Assembly: GCA_026985655.1 (NCBI GenBank)
Contig: JALSQB010000125.1
Coordinates: forward strand, 1-7,374
Length of the DNA stretch: 7,374 nt
Direction: 5' to 3'
Source: Campylobacteraceae bacterium
GTDB lineage: Bacteria > Campylobacterota > Campylobacteria > Campylobacterales > Sulfurovaceae
The position numbers were made by a program, and so were the translations under genes. Numbering within the stretch: position 1 is the first letter of the stretch; each line of letters starts with the position of its first letter. This document shows positions 1-6,139 of the stretch, piece by piece. The notes beneath the pieces are model-generated. The model did not search any database and was not told the DNA's origin. It saw only the letters and a list, made by a program, of their open reading frames with translations.

Positions 1-239
1 TCGTCACTATTTTGAGCTTCATTGCTTGTGCCATTTAGATCTTTTACATGTTGAACTGATGAACTGTTTGTTTCATCTTCAATGGTGCTATCAGTATTTA
101 AAATAAGTTTAGTAATAACAACTGAAATTACTAAAATAATAAATAATAGTGCTAAGAGGGTTAAAATATTTGTGATTGGACTTTTTTTAGAGCTGTCTAA
201 TTCATCAATTTTTATGTCGCTTAAGTTTTTATCTGGCAT
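1..239 (-). CDS. N-terminal part of a single-pass membrane protein, probably SPOR-domain type (runs off left edge)
   Basis: The reading frame opens with ATG at 239 and stays open to the window edge, giving 79 complete codons. A GGAG Shine-Dalgarno lies 10 bases before the ATG. The visible protein has a charged cytoplasmic N terminus of about 20 residues (MPDKNLSDIKIDELDSSKK), one hydrophobic helix at about residues 22-46 rich in I/L/V, and then a polar linker rich in S, N, T, D and E. That is the plan of an inner-membrane protein with a periplasmic C-terminal domain. In Campylobacterota the gene after fur-lysS-glyA-DUF1882 usually encodes such a protein, often with a peptidoglycan-binding SPOR domain at its far end. 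That domain would lie outside this window, so the SPOR assignment rests on synteny and topology only. The gene is 64 bases downstream of the DUF1882-like gene and may have its own promoter. Confidence 0.75.
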   Translation of the reverse strand, partial: MPDKNLSDIKIDELDSSKKSPITNILTLLALLFIILVISVVITKLILNTDSTIEDETNSSSVQHVKDLNGTSNEAQNSD

Positions 240-248
240 GGTTTATCG

Positions 249-270
249 ACTCCGTTTTTTTAAACAGAGT
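249..270 (-). promoter_or_regulatory. Hairpin overlapping the ribosome binding site of the left-edge gene
   Basis: On the minus strand, arms ACTCTGTTT and AAACGGAGT pair as 9 bp (one G-U) around an AAAA loop. The 3' arm contains the GGAG Shine-Dalgarno of the gene starting at 239, so folding would hide it. No T-run follows, so it does not look like a terminator. It would form only in transcripts entering from upstream, because the nearby candidate promoter would start RNA inside the hairpin. Confidence 0.35.
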
Positions 271-276
271 ATAACA
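268..276 (-). promoter_or_regulatory. Candidate extended -10 promoter for the left-edge membrane protein gene
   Basis: The minus strand reads TGT-TATACT here, an extended -10 element (TGn followed by a five-of-six match to TATAAT). It would start RNA at about 261, some 20 bases before the ATG at 239. No -35 box is seen, which is normal for Campylobacterota vegetative promoters. Only the motif supports this call. Confidence 0.3.
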
Positions 277-303
277 CAATAATAGTGATTTTACACATAA
301 ATA

Positions 304-804
304 TTATATTTTTTGGGTAGGTAGTGTAATAATATTAAAGTTTTTTGGTAAATTATTATCTGGATAAACTTTATAACTTTTTTTTGACTTAAAAGACAAA
401 AGATGTTTTATCTCTTCAACTATTTTATAGGAACTTTCAAGGCTTATTTTGTTTTGGGGAATAAAGAGTTGAAAGAGGTTCTCGTTGCTATTTCTGTAAG
501 CTTGAGCTGTTTCTATATTTAAGGATTTTAAAAGATGTTTCAATAAAGCGTAAAAGGCTTGCCAATCATCTTGTTTGTACTCTATAACAATATAATTAAC
601 ACAATCATTTTCGATTAAAGGAAGAGCGAGGGAAAGCTTTTGTGCTTGATATTGATTGAATAAATAGGCATCAATAGGCATCTTCTCTTTTTGTAGTTTT
701 GTGTAGAAAGTACGATTATTGAAAGTTATTTTCTCAACAATCGAATGGGTGTGAATATAGAAATATTCACACTCAAACTCTAAATCAAAGATAGTGATTT
801 TCAA
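304..804 (-). CDS. DUF1882-like conserved Campylobacterota protein of unknown function
   Basis: This is a 166-residue soluble protein with no signal peptide, membrane helix or metal-binding cysteine cluster. The function is unknown. The assignment to the DUF1882 group rests on size, position directly after glyA, and recurring phrases such as YxHTHxxVEKITFNNRTFYTK near the N terminus and VYPxxxLPxxFNIITLP at the C terminus. The only usable start is TTG at 804. A stop lies six codons upstream in the same frame, and the first internal Met is at about residue 42. There is no purine-rich site before the TTG, and the glyA stop codon ends only 2 bases upstream, so translation probably depends on ribosomes finishing glyA. 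The middle and C-terminal parts alternate hydrophobic strands and helices. The family name is moderately secure; no biochemical role can be given. Confidence 0.8.
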   Translation of the reverse strand: MKITIFDLEFECEYFYIHTHSIVEKITFNNRTFYTKLQKEKMPIDAYLFNQYQAQKLSLALPLIENDCVNYIVIEYKQDDWQAFYALLKHLLKSLNIETAQAYRNSNENLFQLFIPQNKISLESSYKIVEEIKHLLSFKSKKSYKVYPDNNLPKNFNIITLPTQKI

Positions 805-806
805 GG

Positions 807-2057
807 CTAGTAGATGGCTTTATCATAAATAACAAAGTTAGAAGCAAGTGCTTTCATTTCATCTTTAATTTTTGCGTGAAGCGCACTATCCTCGACATTA
901 TCTAAGACATCGGCTATTTTATTGGCAATAATCTCAAACTCTGCCTCTTTCATTCCACGGCTTGTAAGTGCTGCTGAACCTACACGAATACCAGAAGTGA
1001 CAAATGGGCTTCTAGTCTCTCCTGGAACGGTATTTTTATTGACCGTAATTCCTGCATCACCTAAGGCTTTGTCGGCATCTTTTCCTGAAAAATCTTTATC
1101 TAAAAATGAGACAAGTACCAAGTGGTTATCTGTTCCATTGCTGACTAGGTTAAAGCCTCTTTTAATAAGTACATCGGCTAATACTTTGGTATTTGCTTTG
1201 ACCTGTTTTGCGTAAGTCTTCCACTCATCACTTAGGTTATATTTAAATCCAATGGCTTTGGCTGCAATCACATGAACCAATGGCCCGCCTTGAAGACCAG
1301 GGAAGATGGCTGAGTTGATTTTTTTAGCAATATCTTCATCGTTGCTCATAATCATTCCACCACGAGGACCTGCAAGTGTTTTGTGTGTTGTGGTTGTTAC
1401 AACATCTGCATAAGGGAAAGGACTCATATGCTCATCAGCACATACCAAACCAGCAATGTGGGCAATGTCAGCAAATAAAATAGCACCTACTTCATCGGCA
1501 ATTTCTCTAAACTTTTTAAAGTCAATCTCACGAGCATAAGCAGACGCACCACAAACAATGATTTTTGGTTTAACAATTTTAGCAATCTCCATTACTTTGT
1601 CGTAGTTGATGTAGCCATCAAGTTCAACACCATAAGTAAATGATTGGTAGTTTTTACCTGAAAAGCTTGGTTTGCTTCCGTGTGTTAAGTGACCACCATG
1701 GCTTAAGTCCATTCCTAAGATTTTGTCATACGGCTTAAGTAACGCAGCATAAACAGCACCATTGGCTTGACTTCCCGAGTGTGGTTGGACATTGGCAAAT
1801 TTACAGTTAAAGAGTTTACACGCTCGGTCAATGGCAAGTTGTTCAACTGTATCAGCGTGTTCACACCCACCATAATAACGTTTAGCAGGGTAACCTTCTG
1901 CATATTTGTTAGTAAATACTGAACCCATTGCTTCCATAACAGCTGGAATGGTAAAGTTTTCAGAGGCAATCATCTCTAAATGGTCGGTCTGTCTTTGGCG
2001 TTCTTGGTTAATGGCTTCAAAAATTTCTGGGTCAAATGTTTCCATAGAATAACTCAT
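807..2057 (-). CDS. glyA: Serine hydroxymethyltransferase
   Basis: This cytoplasmic PLP enzyme converts serine and tetrahydrofolate to glycine and 5,10-methylene-tetrahydrofolate, the main source of one-carbon units for purines, thymidylate and methionine. The 416 residues match the usual bacterial length of about 415-420. Landmarks are the N-terminal HLEMIASENF segment, KYAEGYPxKRYYGG at about 51-64, the SGSQAN cofactor-phosphate loop at 94-99, D197 and H200 in the FADIAHIAG segment, and the Schiff-base lysine K226 in TTTTHKTLAGPRGG. The substrate-binding TRSPFVTSGIRVGSAALTSRG block is intact near the C terminus. The ATG at 2057 is chosen because AAGGAAAG lies just upstream; an internal Met at codon 5 lacks such a site. 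It sits 124 bases after lysS, a gap holding repeats and a likely glyA promoter, and its stop is 2 bases from the next gene. Confidence 0.98.
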   Translation of the reverse strand: MSYSMETFDPEIFEAINQERQRQTDHLEMIASENFTIPAVMEAMGSVFTNKYAEGYPAKRYYGGCEHADTVEQLAIDRACKLFNCKFANVQPHSGSQANGAVYAALLKPYDKILGMDLSHGGHLTHGSKPSFSGKNYQSFTYGVELDGYINYDKVMEIAKIVKPKIIVCGASAYAREIDFKKFREIADEVGAILFADIAHIAGLVCADEHMSPFPYADVVTTTTHKTLAGPRGGMIMSNDEDIAKKINSAIFPGLQGGPLVHVIAAKAIGFKYNLSDEWKTYAKQVKANTKVLADVLIKRGFNLVSNGTDNHLVLVSFLDKDFSGKDADKALGDAGITVNKNTVPGETRSPFVTSGIRVGSAALTSRGMKEAEFEIIANKIADVLDNVEDSALHAKIKDEMKALASNFVIYDKAIY

Positions 2058-2095
2058 GGGGTCTTTCCTTTAAGGGTTTAGGTTTTAATCGTCTA

Positions 2096-2104
2096 TTTAT
2101 ATCA
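2096..2104 (-). promoter_or_regulatory. Candidate extended -10 promoter for glyA
   Basis: On the minus strand TGA-TATAAA forms an extended -10 box behind a T/A-rich stretch. It predicts an RNA start near 2089 and a leader of about 30 bases before the glyA ATG. The left arm of the neighbouring 14-bp inverted repeat begins at 2103 and so touches the upstream edge of this box, where a bound protein or a cruciform could interfere. No -35 box is evident. Confidence 0.35.
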
Positions 2105-2146
2105 AATATAATATAAGAATACCTTAATATGATTATATTATATTTG
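2103..2146. repeat. Perfect 14-bp AT-rich inverted repeat in the lysS-glyA gap
   Basis: CAAATATAATATAA at 2103-2116 is the exact reverse complement of TTATATTATATTTG at 2133-2146, with a 16-base spacer. Pairing stops cleanly on both sides. The repeat lies between the glyA -10 candidate and the REP-type hairpin. It could be an operator, a cruciform-forming site or the flank of a small mobile sequence. It contains TATAAT on both strands. Confidence 0.7.
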
Positions 2147-2147
2147 C

Positions 2148-2173
2148 GTAGGTCGGGGCATTCTTGCCCCGAC
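2148..2173 (+). repeat. REP-type element: GTAG followed by a perfect 9-bp GC-rich hairpin
   Basis: GTAG at 2148-2151 is followed directly by GTCGGGGCA (2152-2160), a TTCT loop, and TGCCCCGAC (2165-2173), a perfect 9-bp stem. A GTAG tetranucleotide 5' of a palindrome is the hallmark of REP elements mobilised by REP-associated tyrosine (TnpA-REP) transposases. The GC-rich stem stands out sharply from its AT-rich surroundings. It starts 8 bases after the lysS stop, read in the gene direction. There is no T-run on either side, so a simple intrinsic terminator is less likely, although the structure may still protect the lysS 3' end or slow polymerase. No transposase gene is in the window. Confidence 0.65.
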
Positions 2174-2181
2174 AATCAAAA

Positions 2182-3834
2182 TTAAGTTCGCTCTGAAATA
2201 CGCTTCTTGCAAGCATTCCCATCAATACAGAACATTCCTTTACCTTTTTTGGCAGGTTTTAGCTCTTCTGGGTTTTCGTTACCACATTTTTTACATTTGT
2301 CTTCGGCTGAAATTACAGGGGCTTTAGGGGCTTCTGGTCGCATCGCAGGGAAGAGTAAAACATCTCGAATGCTTTGTTGATTGGTAAGCATCATTACAAG
2401 TCTGTCAATCCCAATCCCTTCTCCTGCTGTTGGGGTCATACCATAGCTTAGGGCTTTAACAAAGTTGGTGTCCATGTGCATCGCTTCATCGTCGCCCGTT
2501 AGCTCTTTTGCATCGACTTGGGCTTGAAATCTTTTGTACTGGTCAATGGGGTCATTGAGTTCTGAAAAACCATTGGCAAGTTCAGCACCTGCTACAAAGA
2601 ACTCAAAACGTTCAGCTATTTGAGGGTTTGCATCACTTCGTCTTGCTAGTGGCGAGATGTCCACAGGATAATCGGTAATAAATGTTGGGTTAATAAGTTT
2701 AGCTTCAACAAACTCATCAAAGAGTTCAGCTTGAACGTAACCGATTGTCCAGTTGTTGTCATATTTTAAGTTATTCTCTTTTAAAAATGCCAAACCTTTA
2801 TCTCTGTCTTCAGCTATTTCTCGTGGAATACCACCAATATTGACAATGGAATCAATCCAAGTGACACGTGCAAAAGGTGTAGAGAAATCTACCTCTTTGT
2901 CACCATAAGGAAGTTTTTTGTTAAGCTTTAAGGTCTCAAACAAGTAGTCAAACAGCTCTTCAGTCACTTCCATAAGCTCAATGTAGGTTTTGTATGCCCA
3001 ATAAAACTCAATAACCGTAAACTCTGGATTATGCGTTGCATCTATTCCTTCATTTCTAAAGTTTTTACCAATCTCAAAGACAGCGTCCATACCACCAGTG
3101 ATGAGTTGTTTTAAGTAAAGCTCTGGGGCAATTCTTAAAAATCTATCCACACCTAAGGCATTGTGGTGCGTGGTAAAAGGCTTAGCATTTGCTCCCCCTA
3201 AGATAGGGTGCATCATCGGTGTTTCAACTTCTAAAAAACCCTTGTCTTCAAAGAAACGTCTAATTCCAGAGACAATATGAGAACGCAGTTTAAAGCGTTT
3301 GGTCACTTCAGCGTCCATAATCATGTCTAAGTAGCGCTGTCGATACTTAATCTCTTGGTCTTGAATACCATGAAACTTTTCAGGAAGTGGGGAGATAGAT
3401 TTAGTTACCAAATTAACCTCTAAACAGTGAAGCGTAAGTTCTCCTGTACCTGTTACAAAAGGGTAACCTTTGACTTCAATAATATCACCCACTTCAAAAA
3501 GTTTTTTAACCACATCGTTGTAATAGTTTTCGGGTAAATCATCACGGTTAAAGTAGATTTGAACCAATCCTGCTTCATCTTCTATTTTTGCAAAAGCAGC
3601 TTTTCCCATAATTCTGATGAATTTTAAACGCCCTGTGAGTCTAAAAGATTGTGTTTTATCTTGTTTCATCTCACCTTCAGCGACTTCAATATCATGAACA
3701 TAAGCACATTCACTTAAAAAAGTTTTTGAGGGTGTTCCTTTAGTCACTTGGTTAGGGTAAGGGTTAATCCCTTTTTCTCTTAATGTATCGGTTTTTTTTA
3801 TTCGTTCTTGAATATATTGGTTCTCAAATATCAA
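2182..3834 (-). CDS. lysS: Lysyl-tRNA synthetase (class II) with C-terminal Cys4 extension
   Basis: This cytoplasmic enzyme charges tRNA-Lys with lysine using ATP. I place the start at TTG 3834 because AGGAG lies 5 bases upstream, giving 550 residues that begin MIFENQYIQERI. An in-frame TTG at 3849 would add five residues but has no ribosome binding site. An OB-fold anticodon domain spans about residues 63-143. The class II core follows, with motif 1 near 198-210, motif 2 containing FEIGKNFRNEG (R260, E262), and motif 3 GEGIGIDRL ending near 479. Typical bacterial enzymes of about 500 residues stop soon after LLFPAMRP. This one continues about 45 residues with C514, C517, C536 and C542 (CX2C-X18-CX5C), which looks like a small zinc ribbon in a Lys-rich tail. 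The gene lies 75 bases after fur and 124 before glyA. The enzyme call is certain; the role of the tail is unknown. Confidence 0.98.
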   Translation of the reverse strand: MIFENQYIQERIKKTDTLREKGINPYPNQVTKGTPSKTFLSECAYVHDIEVAEGEMKQDKTQSFRLTGRLKFIRIMGKAAFAKIEDEAGLVQIYFNRDDLPENYYNDVVKKLFEVGDIIEVKGYPFVTGTGELTLHCLEVNLVTKSISPLPEKFHGIQDQEIKYRQRYLDMIMDAEVTKRFKLRSHIVSGIRRFFEDKGFLEVETPMMHPILGGANAKPFTTHHNALGVDRFLRIAPELYLKQLITGGMDAVFEIGKNFRNEGIDATHNPEFTVIEFYWAYKTYIELMEVTEELFDYLFETLKLNKKLPYGDKEVDFSTPFARVTWIDSIVNIGGIPREIAEDRDKGLAFLKENNLKYDNNWTIGYVQAELFDEFVEAKLINPTFITDYPVDISPLARRSDANPQIAERFEFFVAGAELANGFSELNDPIDQYKRFQAQVDAKELTGDDEAMHMDTNFVKALSYGMTPTAGEGIGIDRLVMMLTNQQSIRDVLLFPAMRPEAPKAPVISAEDKCKKCGNENPEELKPAKKGKGMFCIDGNACKKRISERT

Positions 3835-3909
3835 GGTTTCTCCTAGCAATATGTTTTTTAAATAAGTTGTTGTGTAAATTGATGTTTAAGTTAAGTTTTT
3901 TGGGGAGGG

Positions 3910-4365
3910 TTACCCTTTAGCTAAACAAGCTGAACAGGTACCCATAATCTTCATGACATGGTCACTCATCTTAAAGTTAAACTTTTTAGTAATTTCCTCT
4001 TGTTGTTTTTCAATGAGGTCATCATAAAACTCTTCAATCTTTCCACATTTTAAACAGACCAAATGGTCATGGTGGTGTGTAATGCCAAATTCATATTTTT
4101 TACCTTGTGTGCCAAATGAGATGGAAGTGACAATGTTCGCATCTTCAAGCAAGGTAAGGGTACGATAAACCGTAGCAATCCCTAATTTTACTTTTGGATA
4201 GCTCTCTTTAATGAGTGCATAAATCTCTTCAGGGGTAAAATGACCATTGTTATCATAGATGATTTTAAGTATAAGTTCACGTTGGGTAGTGTACTTTAAA
4301 TTCTTAGACTTTAATAACTTTTTAAAGTTTTCAAGTATCTCATCATATGAAATGGTGTTTGTCAT
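3910..4365 (-). CDS. fur: Ferric uptake regulator (Fur)
   Basis: This is a cytoplasmic, metal-dependent DNA-binding repressor of iron uptake and storage genes. The 151 residues fit the family. An N-terminal winged helix includes KYTTQRELIL at about 24-33 and the recognition helix region GIATVYRTLTLL at 62-73. The dimerisation and metal domain contains the HHHDH cluster (97-101) and two structural-zinc CX2C pairs, C104/C107 in CLKCGKIEEFYDD and C144/C147 in TCSAC. The aromatic and acidic residues after the first pair favour Fur itself over the PerR or Zur branches, though motif reading alone cannot settle metal specificity. ATG at 4365 is preceded by AAAGGA with 9 bases of spacing. It begins 13 bases after the cvpA stop, so the two are probably co-transcribed. 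The N-terminal extension of about 10 residues is usual in Campylobacterota Fur proteins. Confidence 0.95.
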   Translation of the reverse strand: MTNTISYDEILENFKKLLKSKNLKYTTQRELILKIIYDNNGHFTPEEIYALIKESYPKVKLGIATVYRTLTLLEDANIVTSISFGTQGKKYEFGITHHHDHLVCLKCGKIEEFYDDLIEKQQEEITKKFNFKMSDHVMKIMGTCSACLAKG

Positions 4366-4378
4366 TTTATATATTCCT

Positions 4379-4942
4379 TTAGTTAGATGCGTTGTGTTCG
4401 GTTAAATTTATTGTTGTATGATTATCCGTTAGATTATTATCGCTGGCATTAGTGTCAAGATTGAGTACTTTTTGACCAATCTCAGCCATTGGTTTGAAAA
4501 GTTTGCTCTCTTGTGAAAATTTGGTAGCCGATTTTTTAAAGAAATCTGATTGATTAATCCCAAAGATAATTAAAGAGAAAATAAATACATAACGTACAGC
4601 CGATAAGATATATCCTAAGAAACGACTGATAAATCCATCTACTTCAGGGCTTAGTTTGGTGATAATTGATGAGATTATACCAAGAACCAACAAAACAGAT
4701 ACTACGATGAGTATAAAACCAATAATATTGGTAAATTCAGCTGGTATTTTAGGAAAAAGGTTCTGCTCGTCAATAAACTTAACTGCCATTAGATTGTATC
4801 TTGCAGCAAGAATAACTCCTCCTACAACCGTTAAAAGGTTTAGTAGCTCTTTGCTAAAGCCGTTTACTAATCCTTTAATTGCTAAAAATGCTATTAATGC
4901 TACTATTACTATATCTACAATATGAAAACCCATAAATTCCAT
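4379..4942 (-). CDS. cvpA: CvpA family inner-membrane protein
   Basis: The protein has 187 residues and about four hydrophobic segments, near residues 7-24, 33-48, 72-95 and 104-128. This is the arrangement of the CvpA family, named from a protein needed for colicin V production in E. coli; related proteins elsewhere are tied to envelope stress. The family signature is visible as IVDIVIVALIAFLAIKGLVNGFSKEL at the N terminus, with the invariant G-x-x-x-G-F around residues 24-29. After the last helix comes an amphipathic stretch and a low-complexity tail of about 28 residues rich in N, T, D and H, unlikely to be conserved. ATG at 4942 is supported by AAGGA 7 bases upstream; an ATG at codon 4 lacks this. 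The placement directly before fur agrees with Campylobacterota synteny. A precise function in this group is not established. Confidence 0.9.
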   Translation of the reverse strand: MEFMGFHIVDIVIVALIAFLAIKGLVNGFSKELLNLLTVVGGVILAARYNLMAVKFIDEQNLFPKIPAEFTNIIGFILIVVSVLLVLGIISSIITKLSPEVDGFISRFLGYILSAVRYVFIFSLIIFGINQSDFFKKSATKFSQESKLFKPMAEIGQKVLNLDTNASDNNLTDNHTTINLTEHNASN

Positions 4943-4961
4943 AAATAATTCCTTTTGATGT

Positions 4962-4986
4962 ATTAAAATTTAACAAATTAAAATTT
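4962..4986. repeat. Tandem pair of 10-base AT-rich direct repeats upstream of cvpA-fur
   Basis: ATTAAAATTT occurs at 4962-4971 and again at 4977-4986, separated by AACAA, so the copies are 15 bases apart. They sit between the candidate -10 box (4993-4998) and the cvpA start at 4942, in the first part of the expected transcript. The sequence does not match a classic Fur box closely. In DNA this AT-rich, chance repetition cannot be excluded. Confidence 0.4.
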
Positions 4987-4992
4987 TTGGAA

Positions 4993-4998
4993 ATTATA
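4993..4998 (-). promoter_or_regulatory. Candidate -10 box for the cvpA-fur transcript
   Basis: The minus strand carries a perfect TATAAT just inside the pilT-cvpA gap. RNA would start near 4986, with a leader of about 44 bases before cvpA. No -35 box is seen. If real, it lets cvpA and fur be expressed separately from gatC-pilT. Confidence 0.4.
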
Positions 4999-5005
4999 GC
5001 TTAAG

Positions 5006-6070
5006 TTATCTAAAATTGATATTTTTCTTTAATTCATCAGGCTTACTTGAATACTGAACAGCATCTTCTTTGGTAATTAATCTTTTGCCAACCAAGTTAG
5101 TAAGTACTTGTGTTTGTGTCTGCATACCACTTTTTCCTTGACCTAACTGCATTTGTGAGTAGATTTGATGAACTTTGTCTTCTCTTATGAGGTTTGCAAT
5201 CGCGTGATTTGTGACCAAAATTTCAGGAACAGCAACCCGTCCACCACCAATTTTTGGTAAAAGCATTTGAGAGATAACAGCAACCAAAGAGGTTGAAATC
5301 ATGGTTCTAATTTGTGCTTGTTCTTCTCCATTAAAAACATCAATAATACGGTTAATGGTTCCAGGAGCAGAGTTGGTGTGTAGCGTACCAAATACCAAGT
5401 GACCTGTTTCAGCTGCTGTTAGTGCGGCTTCAATGGTCTCTTTGTCTCTCATCTCCCCAATGAGTATGATGTCAGGGTCTTGTCGCATCGCATACTTAAG
5501 TGCCATGGCAAAACTTCTGGTATCTGCACCTGTTTCACGGTGAGAGAAGACAGACTTTTTATTTTGGTGAATAAACTCTACAGGGTCTTCAACGGTGACA
5601 ATATGCTTATGTTCTGTTTCATTTATTTCATTTAAAATCGCAGCAAGTGTGGTTGATTTACCCGAACCCGTAGGTCCTGTAACCAAAATAAGACCTTTTT
5701 CTCTCTTGATAAGCTCTTTGTAAAGCTTGGGTGCATTTAAGTCATCAAGTGATGGAATTTCAGTGGGAATAATCCTAAAAGCAGCAGCAATATCGCCCAA
5801 TGTTCGGTAGTAGTTTGCTCTAAACCGACCAATTCCTGGAAGCATTAACGCGAAGTCAAGTTCTAAATGTTCCTCAAATGATTTTTTCTGCTTTTCAGTG
5901 AGTAGGGCATATGCCATCTCTTCAATATCTTCCCCCGTAAGTACAGGTAGATTTACTGCTTTAAGTGTACCATCAATACGAATTTGAGGTTCAGCACGTG
6001 CCACAAGGTGTAAGTCAGATGCCCCATGTGAGACAACAGATTGTAGAAGTTTTTTTATATCAATAGCCAT
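5006..6070 (-). CDS. pilT: Type IV pilus retraction ATPase PilT
   Basis: This cytoplasmic hexameric secretion-superfamily ATPase powers type IV pilus retraction in twitching motility and DNA uptake. The 354 residues match PilT (about 345-370). The N-terminal PAS-like domain opens with GASDLHL (16-22) and contains RIDG. The ATPase core shows Walker A GPTGSGKST (132-140, K138), the Asp box VEDPVEF near 160-166, atypical Walker B DIILIGEMRD with E206, and the His box GHLVFGTLHT with H224 and H231. The C-terminal AIANLIRED segment (290-298) corresponds to the PilT-specific AIRNLIRE motif, which separates it from PilB. No catalytic residue is missing. ATG 6070 is the start; upstream lies only a weak AAAAAGA site, itself in the loop of an inverted repeat. 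No other pilus gene is in the window; it lies between gatC and cvpA. Confidence 0.95.
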   Translation of the reverse strand: MAIDIKKLLQSVVSHGASDLHLVARAEPQIRIDGTLKAVNLPVLTGEDIEEMAYALLTEKQKKSFEEHLELDFALMLPGIGRFRANYYRTLGDIAAAFRIIPTEIPSLDDLNAPKLYKELIKREKGLILVTGPTGSGKSTTLAAILNEINETEHKHIVTVEDPVEFIHQNKKSVFSHRETGADTRSFAMALKYAMRQDPDIILIGEMRDKETIEAALTAAETGHLVFGTLHTNSAPGTINRIIDVFNGEEQAQIRTMISTSLVAVISQMLLPKIGGGRVAVPEILVTNHAIANLIREDKVHQIYSQMQLGQGKSGMQTQTQVLTNLVGKRLITKEDAVQYSSKPDELKKNINFR

Positions 6071-6096
6071 ATTAAATCTTTTTATTAATTTAATAT
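6069..6096. repeat. 9-bp inverted repeat spanning the pilT start codon
   Basis: ATATTAAAT at 6069-6077 is the exact reverse complement of ATTTAATAT at 6088-6096, with a 10-base spacer. In pilT mRNA the 3' arm ends in the AU of the start codon and the loop carries the weak AAAAAG ribosome binding site. All stem pairs are A-U, so an RNA hairpin would be weak; the DNA form could be an operator. Confidence 0.4.
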
Positions 6097-6139
6097 AACT
6101 ATATAAAAATTATTCTTTATTTTAGTTTAAGTATTTATT

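Noticed and set aside
82..282. Plus-strand open frame opposite the left-edge membrane protein gene
   Set aside because: It is antisense to a better-supported gene, has no ribosome binding site, and its hydrophobic content mirrors the opposite strand.
922..1215. Plus-strand open frame inside glyA
   Set aside because: Lies wholly antisense to a clearly conserved enzyme and shows no recognisable domain.
1715..1969. Minus-strand frame inside glyA
   Set aside because: A frame-shifted shadow of glyA; the true frame carries all SHMT motifs without interruption.
2152..2173. REP hairpin as a classical intrinsic terminator of lysS
   Set aside because: The stem is strong, but no T-run follows in the lysS direction and the GTAG head fits a REP element better; a secondary role in 3'-end protection is still possible.
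3907..3916. Short GGGTTACCC palindrome at the fur 3' end as a terminator
   Set aside because: Too short, partly inside the fur coding sequence, and with no loop or T-run.
4656..4925. Plus-strand open frame inside cvpA
   Set aside because: Antisense to cvpA and without family features; explained by low-complexity codon use of the membrane protein.
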